Made by a program: the position numbers and the translations under genes
In this document: positions 55,592 to 64,000 of the stretch, piece by piece
Position numbering within the stretch: the stretch's first letter is position 1
How the letters are laid out: each line of letters opens with the position of its first letter
DNA from: Vibrio sp. HDW18
GTDB taxonomy: Bacteria > Pseudomonadota > Gammaproteobacteria > Enterobacterales > Vibrionaceae
Assembly (NCBI RefSeq): GCF_011306175.1
Contig: NZ_CP049914.1
Span: 124,001-188,000 of the forward strand
Length of the DNA stretch: 64,000 nucleotides
Direction: 5' to 3'
Notes under the pieces: model-generated
Told to the model about the DNA's origin: nothing
The model's input: only the letters and a program-made list of their open reading frames with translations
The model's database searches: none

Positions 55592-56698
55592 ATGATTAAA
55601 CGCCGTATCCCAGCGCTATTGCTTGCGCTATTCCCTCTATGGGTATCTGCATCGGTGTACGCCGAGGAGGTCACTCAAGTTGACCCCGTTGTGGCTATCG
55701 ATGAAAAATTGAGTAATAAACAGAACGAAATCAACGCAATTATCACCGACTACGAAGTAGAAAGTGCTAAGTTGCAACAGTTGAAAAATGAGCAAAGCCG
55801 ATTGAAACGTGAAGGCGAAGAGTTAAACGCCAAGCGTAATCGGGCCAAGTCCGAGTTGGATAAGCAGTATACCCGTCTTCTCGAAGATCCCGACACCGAC
55901 TTAGTCACCTTCCAAAAACGCTATCAAGAAGCTTGGAATACGCTAAAAGGTAACCAATCACAAAAGTTAGACAACGACCAAGCTGTCACTGAAATTGAGA
56001 TGCGTCTATCGCAGATTAAGCAAAGACAAGCTCGTTTGAACACGGAGCTAACCAATTTGGAGGAGTCCAAAATTGAAGCACGTGTCAAGCGGTTAGCCAC
56101 TGAATTACGTGAAAGTAATGTGTTGGAAACCAGCTTCAAAACCAGTTGCTCAACCAACATGACCTTAGGTGAATGTGCCAGTCAAGGACAGCATCTGACC
56201 AAACAGAAAGCGGTCAAGACCTTTCGTGATAAGCTGATCAGCAATTTAACCGAATCAGTGATCGCCAACCGCAATCTCAAAGGTGTTGAACTCAATATTC
56301 ACATTCAAGAAAGTCAGATGATCCGCTCTGGTTTCGAAGGTAACAACGAATATTTCACGCTGATGCAAGCTCAACTGCAGGCCAAACCCGAAGCGATAGC
56401 CGCTTGTAAGCTGCTCAACGTTGAAACACGTTACTGCTTACAAGGAAAATCAGGCTCAACCGCACAGAAAAAGCAAGATAAACAGTGGGCAAATGTGACC
56501 GTTCGTTCTGATCAATACAATGATTCAGTGACCATTAACGGCATCAACTATGGCAGTACACCAGTTGAATTAGTATTACCGGCTGGCCGCCATCAGGTAA
56601 CGTTATCTAAAGAAGGTTATGAAACCTATAATCGAATGGTTACGGTCAGCGGTAATGATACGGTATGGGTCAAACTGAGACCGAATAAAGACAGTTAA
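55592..56698 (+). CDS. Exported coiled-coil protein with C-terminal PEGA domain
   Basis: This 368-residue protein has a signal peptide (IPALLLALFPLWVSASVYA, cleaved near residue 24) and a long coiled coil (about 35-180; rich in Gln, Glu, Lys and Leu). A cysteine-bearing domain follows with C186 and C195, then C272 and C282, and a PEGA domain (about 300-365; SVTINGINYGSTPVELVLPAGRHQV). The start at 55592 has AGGG upstream and gives a clean signal peptide. It is a paralogue of the next gene, with identical cysteine spacing. I do not recognise a characterised family. It is probably periplasmic; function is unknown. Confidence 0.72.
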   Translation: MIKRRIPALLLALFPLWVSASVYAEEVTQVDPVVAIDEKLSNKQNEINAIITDYEVESAKLQQLKNEQSRLKREGEELNAKRNRAKSELDKQYTRLLEDPDTDLVTFQKRYQEAWNTLKGNQSQKLDNDQAVTEIEMRLSQIKQRQARLNTELTNLEESKIEARVKRLATELRESNVLETSFKTSCSTNMTLGECASQGQHLTKQKAVKTFRDKLISNLTESVIANRNLKGVELNIHIQESQMIRSGFEGNNEYFTLMQAQLQAKPEAIAACKLLNVETRYCLQGKSGSTAQKKQDKQWANVTVRSDQYNDSVTINGINYGSTPVELVLPAGRHQVTLSKEGYETYNRMVTVSGNDTVWVKLRPNKDS

Positions 56699-56747
56699 TG
56701 GCATAAAATATCCACAATTTTTTGCCGAGATTCACAAACTTGTCGAT

Positions 56748-56804
56748 AAAACGCCATTTTGTCATTAAGTTATTGAAAGATGACTTCAGACAAAATGGCG
56801 TTTT
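56748..56804. repeat. 16-bp perfect inverted repeat between the two paralogues
   Basis: AAAACGCCATTTTGTC at 56748-56763 pairs exactly with 56789-56804 around 25 bases. On the + strand the right arm ends in TTTT and CGTTTA follows. It may be a terminator or attenuator that sets the ratio of the two proteins. Confidence 0.8.
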
Positions 56805-56859
56805 CGTTTAGAATGCTCATAACTTAGACTTAATTTCCTAATTTGAAGTAGACACCACC

Positions 56860-58680
56860 ATGCGACAAGGGATTCCCGCTCTATTATTAGCACTGTCACC
56901 TTACTTAGTGACAGCCCCCGTGCTGGGAGAGGAAATCGCCTCTTCTGTGCTTGCGATTGATGATGCGCTGTTTAGCAAACATACCGAGCTGCAAAAGGCT
57001 AGCGATACGACCCAACTTCAGAAAACCGTTATCAATAACCAACAGTCTGAGTTGAATCGGTTGGATCAACAAGCTAAAGCCTTACAAACCTTGCTTAACA
57101 CTGCTAAAACCAATCTTGAGCGTGATTATCAAAAAATGATTGATGAACCTGATCTGGATATCAGTCCATCACAAAATGCGTATCAAGCCGCCTGGACGGA
57201 GGTCAAACAAAATCAAATTGTTCGCCTCGATGCCGAACAGAAACTGCAAGAAATGCAGAGTGTATTCGCTCAATACCAAGCTCAGCAGCAAACCATCGAA
57301 CAGAGTATCGCTCAACTCCAGCAGCAGAGAATGCGCGCACGGGTGGCGAGATTGCGTGAAGAGCTACAGCGTTCAGGTGAGCAGAAAATCTCGATTACCA
57401 ATCTGTGTAATGCAGAGATGACCCTTGCACAATGCAACAAACAAACCACCGACCTCGCTTTGCAAAAAGCGGTCAACCAATTCCAACTTTGGCTGATTGA
57501 TCAAAGCAGTGAAACCAGCATCATCAAACCACAACTGCATAATGTATCGCTCAACATTCACCTACTCAAACACGCTGTGGTAGAGTCCGGTTTTTATGAC
57601 GGTATGCAATTTAGAAGCCTCATCACTGCCCAGCTTGAAGCGCGCCCAGCCAAAAATGTCCCTTGCAAGCTGCTCAATATTGAATCGCAATACTGTTTTG
57701 ACCCCGGTCAAGGCGAGGCGGAACAACAGCAAAAAGAAGTGGCTTGGATTAACTTATCGCTGCGTTCCAATCAACATGGCGATCGCGTGACTATTGATGG
57801 GGTTAACTACGGCAACACCCCTGTAGAAGTGATGCTACCGGCCGGTAACCATCGGATCAAAATTGAAAAAGAGGGATTTCGCACCTTCGAACAAGAAGTC
57901 ACTATCACCTCAGATCATACTTTGCGGGTCAATTTGCATGAAAGATCCAACCCACTGCGTGCTGGGCATAAATTTGCCGATTCAGTAAAAGGCAAAGTTA
58001 CGCCACCAGAAGTGATCACACTGCTGCCAGGACAATACCTGTTAGGAGAAAACGCCGCGCAACAATACCACCTTGATCATGCTTTCGCACTCAGCGCGAC
58101 GCCAGTCACCGTGGCTCAGTTTGAAAACTTCATCAATCAGACCCAATACCAGACTGATGCCGAGCTGAAAAATCTGTGCATTGCGGTTAATCAATCCGAA
58201 GTAACTCCCATCGCAGACAGCAACTGGCGTAACCCTGGGTTTCAACAAAACGCAAATGCTCCCGTCGTATGCGTTAGTCAAAATGATGCCAAAGCTTATG
58301 CCAACTGGCTCTCCAAGCAAACCGGATTCACCTATCGACTGCCGAGTGAAGAAGAGTGGGAAATTGCCGCACGGGCTGGCAGCAAAACCGATTATTGGTG
58401 GGGCAATCAATTTGGGGCCGGTAAAGCCAACACGGGCTGGGCTGGCACCTCTTGGTCAAATCGCAGTACATCGCCGGTAAAAACCTTCTCGCCAAACTCA
58501 TTAGGCTTTTACGATATGGTCGGCAATGTATGGGAATGGACCAATGATTCACGTGGCTTAGTCAAAGGTGGCGCGTGGAGCTTTTCACCGGAAATGGCAA
58601 AAGCTCATAGTCAACTTTTTGTTGGACCCACCACCGCTGCTAACTATGTCGGTTTTCGTCTACTACGTGAGTTAAAATAA
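56860..58680 (+). CDS. Exported coiled-coil/PEGA protein fused to an FGE (SUMF1)-like domain
   Basis: This 606-residue protein has a signal peptide (ending near residue 23, VLGEE), a coiled coil (about 35-175), the same four cysteines as its neighbour (C183, C192; C269, C279), a PEGA domain (about 307-365; VTIDGVNYGNTPVEVMLPAGNHRI) and a C-terminal formylglycine-generating-enzyme-like domain (about 385-605). That domain shows ATPVTVAQFENFI, YRLPSEEEWEIAARAG, FYDMVGNVWEWTNDS and YVGFRLLR. The catalytic Cys pair of true FGE enzymes is missing (WSFSPEMAKAHSQLFVG), so it is likely a binding domain. The gene follows its paralogue after 161 bp. Confidence 0.8.
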   Translation: MRQGIPALLLALSPYLVTAPVLGEEIASSVLAIDDALFSKHTELQKASDTTQLQKTVINNQQSELNRLDQQAKALQTLLNTAKTNLERDYQKMIDEPDLDISPSQNAYQAAWTEVKQNQIVRLDAEQKLQEMQSVFAQYQAQQQTIEQSIAQLQQQRMRARVARLREELQRSGEQKISITNLCNAEMTLAQCNKQTTDLALQKAVNQFQLWLIDQSSETSIIKPQLHNVSLNIHLLKHAVVESGFYDGMQFRSLITAQLEARPAKNVPCKLLNIESQYCFDPGQGEAEQQQKEVAWINLSLRSNQHGDRVTIDGVNYGNTPVEVMLPAGNHRIKIEKEGFRTFEQEVTITSDHTLRVNLHERSNPLRAGHKFADSVKGKVTPPEVITLLPGQYLLGENAAQQYHLDHAFALSATPVTVAQFENFINQTQYQTDAELKNLCIAVNQSEVTPIADSNWRNPGFQQNANAPVVCVSQNDAKAYANWLSKQTGFTYRLPSEEEWEIAARAGSKTDYWWGNQFGAGKANTGWAGTSWSNRSTSPVKTFSPNSLGFYDMVGNVWEWTNDSRGLVKGGAWSFSPEMAKAHSQLFVGPTTAANYVGFRLLRELK

Positions 58681-58701
58681 GCGCTAACTAACCAACATAC
58701 A

Positions 58702-58730
58702 AAAGGGGGAATTATCCCCCTTTGTTGATT
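58702..58730. terminator. Bidirectional terminator between the SUMF1 gene and pdxH
   Basis: A 9-bp stem (AAAGGGGGA and complement) with an ATTA loop. TTTGTTG follows on one side and TTTTGTATG on the other, so it can serve both convergent genes. Confidence 0.8.
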
Positions 58731-58763
58731 TTGGCTAAATTAGCTAGCTATCGTACACCTGTA

Positions 58764-59399
58764 CTATGGCGCCAGTCGATCCACCTGCCATGTTTGATCT
58801 TGACGAGAATATAAGAAGCGATCGTGCAACCGGTGTTCGCCTCCTTGCCAAAATTCAATGCTGTGCGGTTTGATCCGATACCCCCCCCAAAAACTAGGCA
58901 CCGGAATTTCCCCATTGGCAAATTTCTGCTTCAGTTCAAGATATTTGCCTTCCAAAATACCACGGGCGGAAATTCGGCGACTTTGATGACTGGCAATCGC
59001 GGCAATCTGGCTCTCTTTGGGACGCGAAGTAAAATATTTGATGTTTTCTAATGTGGTTAGCTTTTCTGCTACCCCGGTAATATGCACTTGTCGTTCTAAA
59101 GGGTGCCAAGGAAAGTGAAGACTCACTTTACTATTTTGGGCAATATGCTCCGCTTTACGGCTGGCCAAATTGGTGTAAAACACAAACCCTGCATCATCGA
59201 CATTTTTAAGTAGCACAATACGTTGAAATGGCTGGCCATTCTCATCCACCGTTGCCACCGTCATCGCCGTCGGATCGGATAAATTAGCCGCGATCGCCTG
59301 CTGTAGCCAATGATTAAACTGATCAATCGGGTTGGTCTGTAAATCTTTTCTTCTTAGCCCACCATGAATGTATTCTCGACGAATATCTGAAAGATCCAT
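58764..59399 (-). CDS. pdxH: Pyridoxamine 5'-phosphate oxidase PdxH
   Basis: This 211-residue FMN enzyme oxidises pyridoxine and pyridoxamine 5'-phosphate to pyridoxal 5'-phosphate. It shows [15 protein letters not shown] near the start, [67 protein letters not shown] and the C-terminal WQVDRLAP, all typical. Length is close to the E. coli enzyme. It stands alone between the SUMF1 gene and the Lap operon. Confidence 0.97.
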   Translation of the reverse strand: MDLSDIRREYIHGGLRRKDLQTNPIDQFNHWLQQAIAANLSDPTAMTVATVDENGQPFQRIVLLKNVDDAGFVFYTNLASRKAEHIAQNSKVSLHFPWHPLERQVHITGVAEKLTTLENIKYFTSRPKESQIAAIASHQSRRISARGILEGKYLELKQKFANGEIPVPSFWGGYRIKPHSIEFWQGGEHRLHDRFLYSRQDQTWQVDRLAP

Positions 59400-59677
59400 T
59401 GCTGCTCCTTACTTATTTTTGCCCGATTGTGCGCTGATCCTACTGATAACTCAAGTGACCATCGATTGCATCAACCGGCTAGGTGACAACAAAAAACATC
59501 AAATTCATCAAAATTATTAACCTGTTAAATAGGCCTTTTGCTGTAGATAGCATATTCTTAACAATTATAAACACCAATAATAAAATCAACCGACTAAGCA
59601 TACCGCATCCGGTTGCGGTCACGGCCCAATCCTGCATCGATTGCGAGTAGGCACGGCTGGTGAAACAGGAACCCATT

Positions 59678-61069
59678 ATGAGCCATCACAGTTATCACAA
59701 GCTCAGCGACGAAGAACTCGATTATGTGGACGACAAAACGGCCGCATTACTACTGAATACTCCACGTAGTGCACAGATCATGCTATGGGTGATGGTGGCA
59801 TTTTTCGTGTTGGCCCTGCTTTGGTCTGCGTGGGCAGAAATTGATCAAGTCACAGTCGGTCAAGGTAAAGTGGTCCCCTCTTCACAAATTCAGGTCATTC
59901 AGAATTTAGAAGGTGGACTCGTTAAACAAATTCTGGTGCATGAAGGTCAGCAAGTACAAAAAGGTCAGCAGTTAATCCTGATCGACGATACCCGTTTTCG
60001 TTCAGATTTTCGTGAACGTGAGCAGCAGGTCGCCAACTTAACGGCCACGGTATTACAGCTGTCCGCCTCACTCGCTAGTGTGATCCTAGATGAGGAAGTT
60101 GAAGAACAAAATTGGGCCAATAGCGTACGTTTGGATTATACCAAACTCACCTTCCCTAATGAGTTGAGTAGCTCAGAGCCTGAGCTAGTCGAGCGTCAAC
60201 GTAACCAGTATCGACAAGATTTGGATAATTTACGCAATCAATTATCGCTCATTTCACAGCAAATTACCCAAAAACAACAAGATCTGATTGAAGCGCAAGC
60301 TCGTGTGGCAAATTTGCGCCAAGGTTATGATTTTGCGAAAAAAGAACTGGAGATCACCGAGCCTCTCGCCAATGAAGGCGTAGTACCGAAAATTGAATTG
60401 CTCAAACTACAACGACAACTCAACGATACCCGGCGAGAATTGACCTCAACTGAACTCAAAATTCCGGTGCTCAAAGCCGCGGTTCGCGAAGCGATGCTCA
60501 GCCGTATCAATGCAGCACAAAAATTCCGCACCGAACAACAAGATAAACTCAATCAAGAACAAGATAAACTCTCAGCGCTCACCGAATCAACTGTCGGGCT
60601 GGAAGATAAAGTGAACCGTACCGTGGTCATATCACCAGTCACCGGCACGGTAAAAACCCTGTATGTGAATACGGTCGGCGGCGTCATTCAACCAGGCATG
60701 AATATTATTGAAATTGTGCCAACCGAAGATACCTTGTTGGTTGAAGCACAAATTGCGCCGCAAGACATCGCTTTCCTGCGCCCACAATTGCCAGCGATTG
60801 TAAAATTTAGTGCTTACGATTTTACTCGCTACGGCGGTTTAGAAGGCACGTTAGAGCACATTAGTGCCGATACTACCCAAGATGAGAAAGGCAATACCTT
60901 CTACCTTGTCCGTGTGCGTACGAAAGAGACCACTTTTGGTCACGATAAGAATTTACCGATCATCCCTGGGATGACCGCCTCAGTGGATATTATTACCGGC
61001 AAAAGAACGGTATTGGCTTATCTGCTCAAGCCGATTTTAAGTGCGCAAAATAATGCACTAAGAGAATAA
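59678..61069 (+). CDS. lapC: Type I secretion membrane-fusion protein LapC (HlyD family)
   Basis: This 463-residue adaptor has one transmembrane helix (about 35-55; IMLWVMVAFFVLALLWSAWAEI), a lipoyl half-motif before a long coiled coil (GLVKQILVHEGQQVQKGQQLILIDD, then about 100-300), and a beta-barrel end (VVISPVTGTVKTLYVNTVGGVIQPGMNIIEIVPTEDTLLVEAQI). It links an inner membrane ABC transporter to a TolC-type pore. It heads lapC-lapG-lapD-lapB. I chose ATG at 59678 with AGGA upstream; GTG at 59660 is an alternative. Confidence 0.92.
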   Translation: MSHHSYHKLSDEELDYVDDKTAALLLNTPRSAQIMLWVMVAFFVLALLWSAWAEIDQVTVGQGKVVPSSQIQVIQNLEGGLVKQILVHEGQQVQKGQQLILIDDTRFRSDFREREQQVANLTATVLQLSASLASVILDEEVEEQNWANSVRLDYTKLTFPNELSSSEPELVERQRNQYRQDLDNLRNQLSLISQQITQKQQDLIEAQARVANLRQGYDFAKKELEITEPLANEGVVPKIELLKLQRQLNDTRRELTSTELKIPVLKAAVREAMLSRINAAQKFRTEQQDKLNQEQDKLSALTESTVGLEDKVNRTVVISPVTGTVKTLYVNTVGGVIQPGMNIIEIVPTEDTLLVEAQIAPQDIAFLRPQLPAIVKFSAYDFTRYGGLEGTLEHISADTTQDEKGNTFYLVRVRTKETTFGHDKNLPIIPGMTASVDIITGKRTVLAYLLKPILSAQNNALRE

Positions 61070-61076
61070 TCGGCGC

Positions 61077-61739
61077 ATGAAACATTGGATTGTTCTGTGG
61101 TTAGCGATTGGCGTCTCCTCATTCGCGGCGGAGCTTAATCCCCAAGAGCAGCAGTGGATCAATGCCGTGCAAGCCACTTACGGCCCTAGAGCGGGCTTGC
61201 GGGTAAAGACTTGGCGGCACGCCATCGCACAATGGGCAACGCTATCAGAACAAGAACAATTACCCGCGGTCAACGCATTTTTTAACCAACTCAATTTCAT
61301 TAATGATATTGAGCTGTGGGGAGTAAAAGATTACTGGGCAACTCCGCTAGAGTTTCTCGGCAGTAATGCGGGAGACTGTGAAGATTTCACAATTGCGAAG
61401 TATTTCTCACTGCTGGAACTCGGTGTATCGGATAAAAAACTGCGTCTCGTGTATGTTAAAGCGATAGAGCCAAACCAATTTCATATGGTGTTGGCATATT
61501 ATGCCACCCCAAGTTCGGAGCCGGTTATTTTGGATAACATCAATCCACAACTCAAACCGGCTTCAACTCGCCAAGACTTACTGCCGATTTACAGCTTTAA
61601 TGGTAAGAGTTTGTGGCTAATGAAATCCCATCGCGGCCAATGGGCGGGCGATGCTTCCAGACTCAGTTTATGGAATGACTTAAGAGTCAGAGAACGCTCA
61701 CTTAAATTGAATAAACCTCTAGTTAGCTATGATGAGTAG
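61077..61739 (+). CDS. lapG: Periplasmic calcium-dependent cysteine protease LapG
   Basis: This 220-residue protein has a signal peptide (about 1-18) and a bacterial transglutaminase-like cysteine protease domain. The triad is C101 (GDCEDFTIAKYFSL), H136 (FHMVLAYY) and D153 (VILDNINP). The 35- and 17-residue spacing equals that of Legionella LapG as I recall it. LapG cuts surface adhesins near a di-alanine site and frees cells from biofilm; LapD holds it in check when cyclic-di-GMP is high. It begins 7 bp after lapC and ends 5 bp before lapD. Confidence 0.95.
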   Translation: MKHWIVLWLAIGVSSFAAELNPQEQQWINAVQATYGPRAGLRVKTWRHAIAQWATLSEQEQLPAVNAFFNQLNFINDIELWGVKDYWATPLEFLGSNAGDCEDFTIAKYFSLLELGVSDKKLRLVYVKAIEPNQFHMVLAYYATPSSEPVILDNINPQLKPASTRQDLLPIYSFNGKSLWLMKSHRGQWAGDASRLSLWNDLRVRERSLKLNKPLVSYDE

Positions 61740-61744
61740 GCACT

Positions 61745-63658
61745 ATGACGCTATACAAACAACTTGTCGCCGGGATGATCGCGGTGTTTATTTTGTTGTT
61801 GATTGCGGTTTTCAGCATCCAATTCAACACCACCCGTAACAGCCTTGAGCAACAACAACGCTCTGACGTCAATAATACCATCAATACCGTGGGCTTAGCT
61901 TTGGCTCCTTATTTGCAGCAAAAGGACACCGTTGCCGTCGAGTCGGTGATCAATGCACTGTTTGATGGCAGTAGCTATTCCGTGGTGAGATTGATCTTCC
62001 TTGATGATGGCCATGAGATCCTGCGCAGCTACCCGCTTCAGCCAAATACCGTTCCGAACTGGTTTACTCAACTGCCTTTATTTGCACCGATTCACGATCG
62101 GCGCGTGGTCACAAGCGGTTGGATGCAATTGGCGGAAGTCGAAATCGTTAGCCACCCGGGGCCAGCCTATGCTCAACTATGGGATGCTTTGCTCGACCTA
62201 TGCACTGCTTTTGTTGCAATGTTAATGCTGGGGATGTTAGCGGTCGCTTGGCTATTAAAACGCGCTTTGCGACCACTACAACTGATCGTCAACAAGATGG
62301 AACTGGTCGCTAACAATCAATTTGGTGCACCGCTGCCGCGCCCTAATACACAAGATTTGATTTCAGTGGTTGACGGTATTAATAAGATGTCTGAACAGGT
62401 CGAAAACGCCTTTAAATCGCAAGCCAAAGAGGCACAGCAACTGCGTGAACGGGCTTATCTTGATCCGATCTCCCAATTAGGTAACCGCGCTTATTATATG
62501 AGTCAATTAAGCAATTGGCTGACCGAAAGTGGTGTGGGTGGCGTGGCTATTTTGCAAGCCGAGTTTATCCAAGAGTTGCATGAGACAAAAGGCTACCAAG
62601 CGAGTGATGGCATGATACGAGAACTGGCGGATCGCCTGAAAAACTCGATCACCACCAAAGATATCTTACTGGCCCGCATCTCAACCTATGAGTTTGGGAT
62701 CATCATGCCCAATATGGATCACAGTGAACTCAAAATTGTCGCCGATAGCATGATCAGCTGTATCGAAAACATTAATCCCGATCCCACTGGATTGGGTAAA
62801 ACCCATCTTGCGCTGGGTGTCGTGGTCAGTAACAAGCGTCAATCGTCTAACACGCTATTACTCTCTTTATTGGATAATGCACTGGCGAAAGCGAAAGCGA
62901 ACCCCGAATTGAAATATGGCTTCATTAATAGTGATACCGATAAAGTCATTTGGGGCAAACAGCAGTGGAAAACGCTGGTCGAAGAAGCAATGCATAACGA
63001 TGGCTTCACGCTACGCTTTCAAGCTGCCAACAACAGTTGGGGACAAACCTTTCATCGCGAAGTGTTCTCTGCGTTTGAGAAAGATGGGGTACGCTACCCA
63101 GCCAACCAATTCCTATTTGCGCTTGAACAGCTGCATATCAGTCACTTATTTGATCAATACATCATTGAAAAAGTGATCACGGTACTAGAACAAGGCGAGC
63201 AGACTGAACCGTTAGCCATCAACATCGCTCAAGGCAGTCTCTCTCAAGCGAGTTTTATTCGCTGGATAAGCCAAATCCTCGCCAAACACGCAGCCGTTGC
63301 CAGTTGGCTGCATTTCGAGATCCCAGAGAACTGTTTTATTCATCAGCCACATTACACAGCTCTATTTTGTCACGCAGTACGCAGCGCAGGAGCCGATTTT
63401 GGCGTCGATAACTACGGGCGTCACTTCCAGTCTCTGGACTATATCAATGAGTTTCGCCCCAAATACGTCAAGCTTGATTACCTTTTCACCCACCATTTGG
63501 ATGATGAACGGCAAACCTTCACCCTAACCTCCATCTCCCGTACTGCACATAACTTAGGCATCACGACCATTGCATCACGGGTTGAAACCCAGACTCAGCT
63601 CGATTTTCTCTCAGAACATTTTATTGAAGTCTTTCAAGGCTTTATTGTTAATAAATAA
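61745..63658 (+). CDS. lapD: Cyclic-di-GMP receptor LapD with degenerate GGDEF and EAL domains
   Basis: This 637-residue inner-membrane receptor has a first helix (about 8-28), a periplasmic LapD_MoxY domain (about 30-150), a second helix (about 155-175), HAMP, a degenerate GGDEF domain (loop STYEF at 313-317 instead of GGDEF) and a degenerate EAL domain (REV at 438-440 instead of EAL). Loss of both active sites is expected: the EAL domain binds cyclic-di-GMP and the periplasmic domain then sequesters LapG. It follows lapG with a 5-bp gap. The intact signalling enzyme nearest in this window is the TPR-GGEEF protein at 37885. Confidence 0.94.
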   Translation: MTLYKQLVAGMIAVFILLLIAVFSIQFNTTRNSLEQQQRSDVNNTINTVGLALAPYLQQKDTVAVESVINALFDGSSYSVVRLIFLDDGHEILRSYPLQPNTVPNWFTQLPLFAPIHDRRVVTSGWMQLAEVEIVSHPGPAYAQLWDALLDLCTAFVAMLMLGMLAVAWLLKRALRPLQLIVNKMELVANNQFGAPLPRPNTQDLISVVDGINKMSEQVENAFKSQAKEAQQLRERAYLDPISQLGNRAYYMSQLSNWLTESGVGGVAILQAEFIQELHETKGYQASDGMIRELADRLKNSITTKDILLARISTYEFGIIMPNMDHSELKIVADSMISCIENINPDPTGLGKTHLALGVVVSNKRQSSNTLLLSLLDNALAKAKANPELKYGFINSDTDKVIWGKQQWKTLVEEAMHNDGFTLRFQAANNSWGQTFHREVFSAFEKDGVRYPANQFLFALEQLHISHLFDQYIIEKVITVLEQGEQTEPLAINIAQGSLSQASFIRWISQILAKHAAVASWLHFEIPENCFIHQPHYTALFCHAVRSAGADFGVDNYGRHFQSLDYINEFRPKYVKLDYLFTHHLDDERQTFTLTSISRTAHNLGITTIASRVETQTQLDFLSEHFIEVFQGFIVNK

Positions 63659-63672
63659 CCAAGGTCAAAGGC

Positions 63673-64000
63673 ATGCAAGATACGTTACTCAATTCGCTGC
63701 TGTACGTAAGCCGTTATTATGGGCTAGCCAATTCGCCTGAAGCGCTGATCAATGGCCTACCGTTGACAGAAGGTAGACTCACGCCTTTTCTTTTTCCTCG
63801 TTCCGCAGAAAGAGCCGGGCTGATCGCTAAAGAAAACCGCGCCGCATTAGCGGCCATCCCCCAATTAGTTTTTCCGGTAGTCTTGCTGCTCAAAGGCGGT
63901 GAAGCTTGCGTACTCAACAGCATTAATCAAGCCACCCAAGAAGCGGAAATCGTCACCGCAGAATCGGGCATGGTGCCCGTCGCTTATTCGATAAGTGATC
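63673..64000 (+). CDS. lapB: Type I secretion ABC transporter LapB, N-terminal part (cut by window end)
   Basis: Hand translation gives MQDTLLNSLLYVSRYYGLAN and continues FPRSAERAGLIAKENR to the window end (109 codons). This is the N-terminal C39-like domain of RTX adhesin exporters. No catalytic cysteine is present where C39 peptidases have QxxDCG, so it is a non-cleaving substrate-docking domain, the norm for large RTX adhesins. It follows lapD by 14 bp and would be the ATPase partner of LapC. The membrane and ATPase domains lie outside the window. Confidence 0.85.
   Translation, partial: MQDTLLNSLLYVSRYYGLANSPEALINGLPLTEGRLTPFLFPRSAERAGLIAKENRAALAAIPQLVFPVVLLLKGGEACVLNSINQATQEAEIVTAESGMVPVAYSISD

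Noticed and set aside
1..64000. CRISPR arrays, tRNA, rRNA, integron attC (VCR) sites and insertion sequences
   Set aside because: I looked for regularly spaced repeats, tRNA-like cloverleaf elements, VCR-like sequences and transposase motifs and found none. A program such as tRNAscan-SE or Infernal would be decisive.

Overview
The window reads as Vibrio, most likely the second (smaller) chromosome of a species close to V. cholerae. This rests on gene content recognised from protein sequence: NagB, MalM and maltoporin, the hydrolase ShyA, SulP and YjiH-like transporters, pstSCAB, Lpp with an L,D-transpeptidase and photolyase, PopT, SstT, PhoX, PutP, PdxH and a Lap (LapC-LapG-LapD-LapB) locus. 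From memory, most of these lie on chromosome II of V. cholerae N16961 but in a different block order, so the species is probably a relative or rearranged. No rRNA, tRNA, CRISPR array, prophage, integron cassette or insertion sequence was seen. The repeats found are two full ERIC-type elements plus a fragment.

Layout. 1-5.2 kb: a partial Ogt-type DNA repair gene, the divergent hdfR/maoP pair, a DUF1704 (MATCAP-like) metallopeptidase and nagB. 5.2-11.3 kb: a Sel1-repeat protein, malM, maltoporin and, divergently, a GlgX-type debranching enzyme, with a cluster of MalT boxes between the last two. 11.4-20.6 kb: housekeeping and stress genes (DUF3297, an atypical DEAD-box helicase, an ABC exporter, DUF445, a LysE exporter, an FAH-family enzyme, ohrR/ohr, a porin and two small unknown proteins). 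20.8-30.6 kb: shyA, a CBM48 protein, a SulP transporter, a YjiH-like protein and pstSCAB. Two 128-bp ERIC copies in opposite orientation flank the SulP-to-pstS segment.

30.8-36.2 kb: a DEAD-box helicase, lpp, an L,D-transpeptidase, phrB and a DUF523/DUF1722 protein. 36.4-39.5 kb: two overlapping TPR proteins, one ending in a degenerate GGDEF domain and the other in an intact GGEEF domain. 39.6-49.2 kb: a small GNAT protein, gltS, popT, a small secreted protein, sstT, a PAP2 phosphatase, phoX, and an IclR regulator co-transcribed with a ureohydrolase-fold protein that has lost most metal ligands. 49.5-55 kb: a chemoreceptor, a zinc-ribbon protein, putP and an AraC regulator. 55.6-58.7 kb: two paralogous exported coiled-coil/PEGA proteins, the second fused to an FGE/SUMF1-like domain with no cysteines. 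58.8-64 kb: pdxH and the Lap operon, cut by the window end.

The genes group by theme. Phosphate: pstSCAB and PhoX. Envelope and undecaprenyl phosphate: ShyA, Lpp, the L,D-transpeptidase, PopT and a PAP2 phosphatase. Maltodextrin and glycogen: MalM, maltoporin, GlgX and a CBM48 protein. Cyclic-di-GMP: the TPR-GGDEF pair and LapD. The least described elements are the coiled-coil/PEGA/SUMF1 pair, the pseudo-GGDEF/GGEEF pair and the ureohydrolase pseudoenzyme with its IclR partner.
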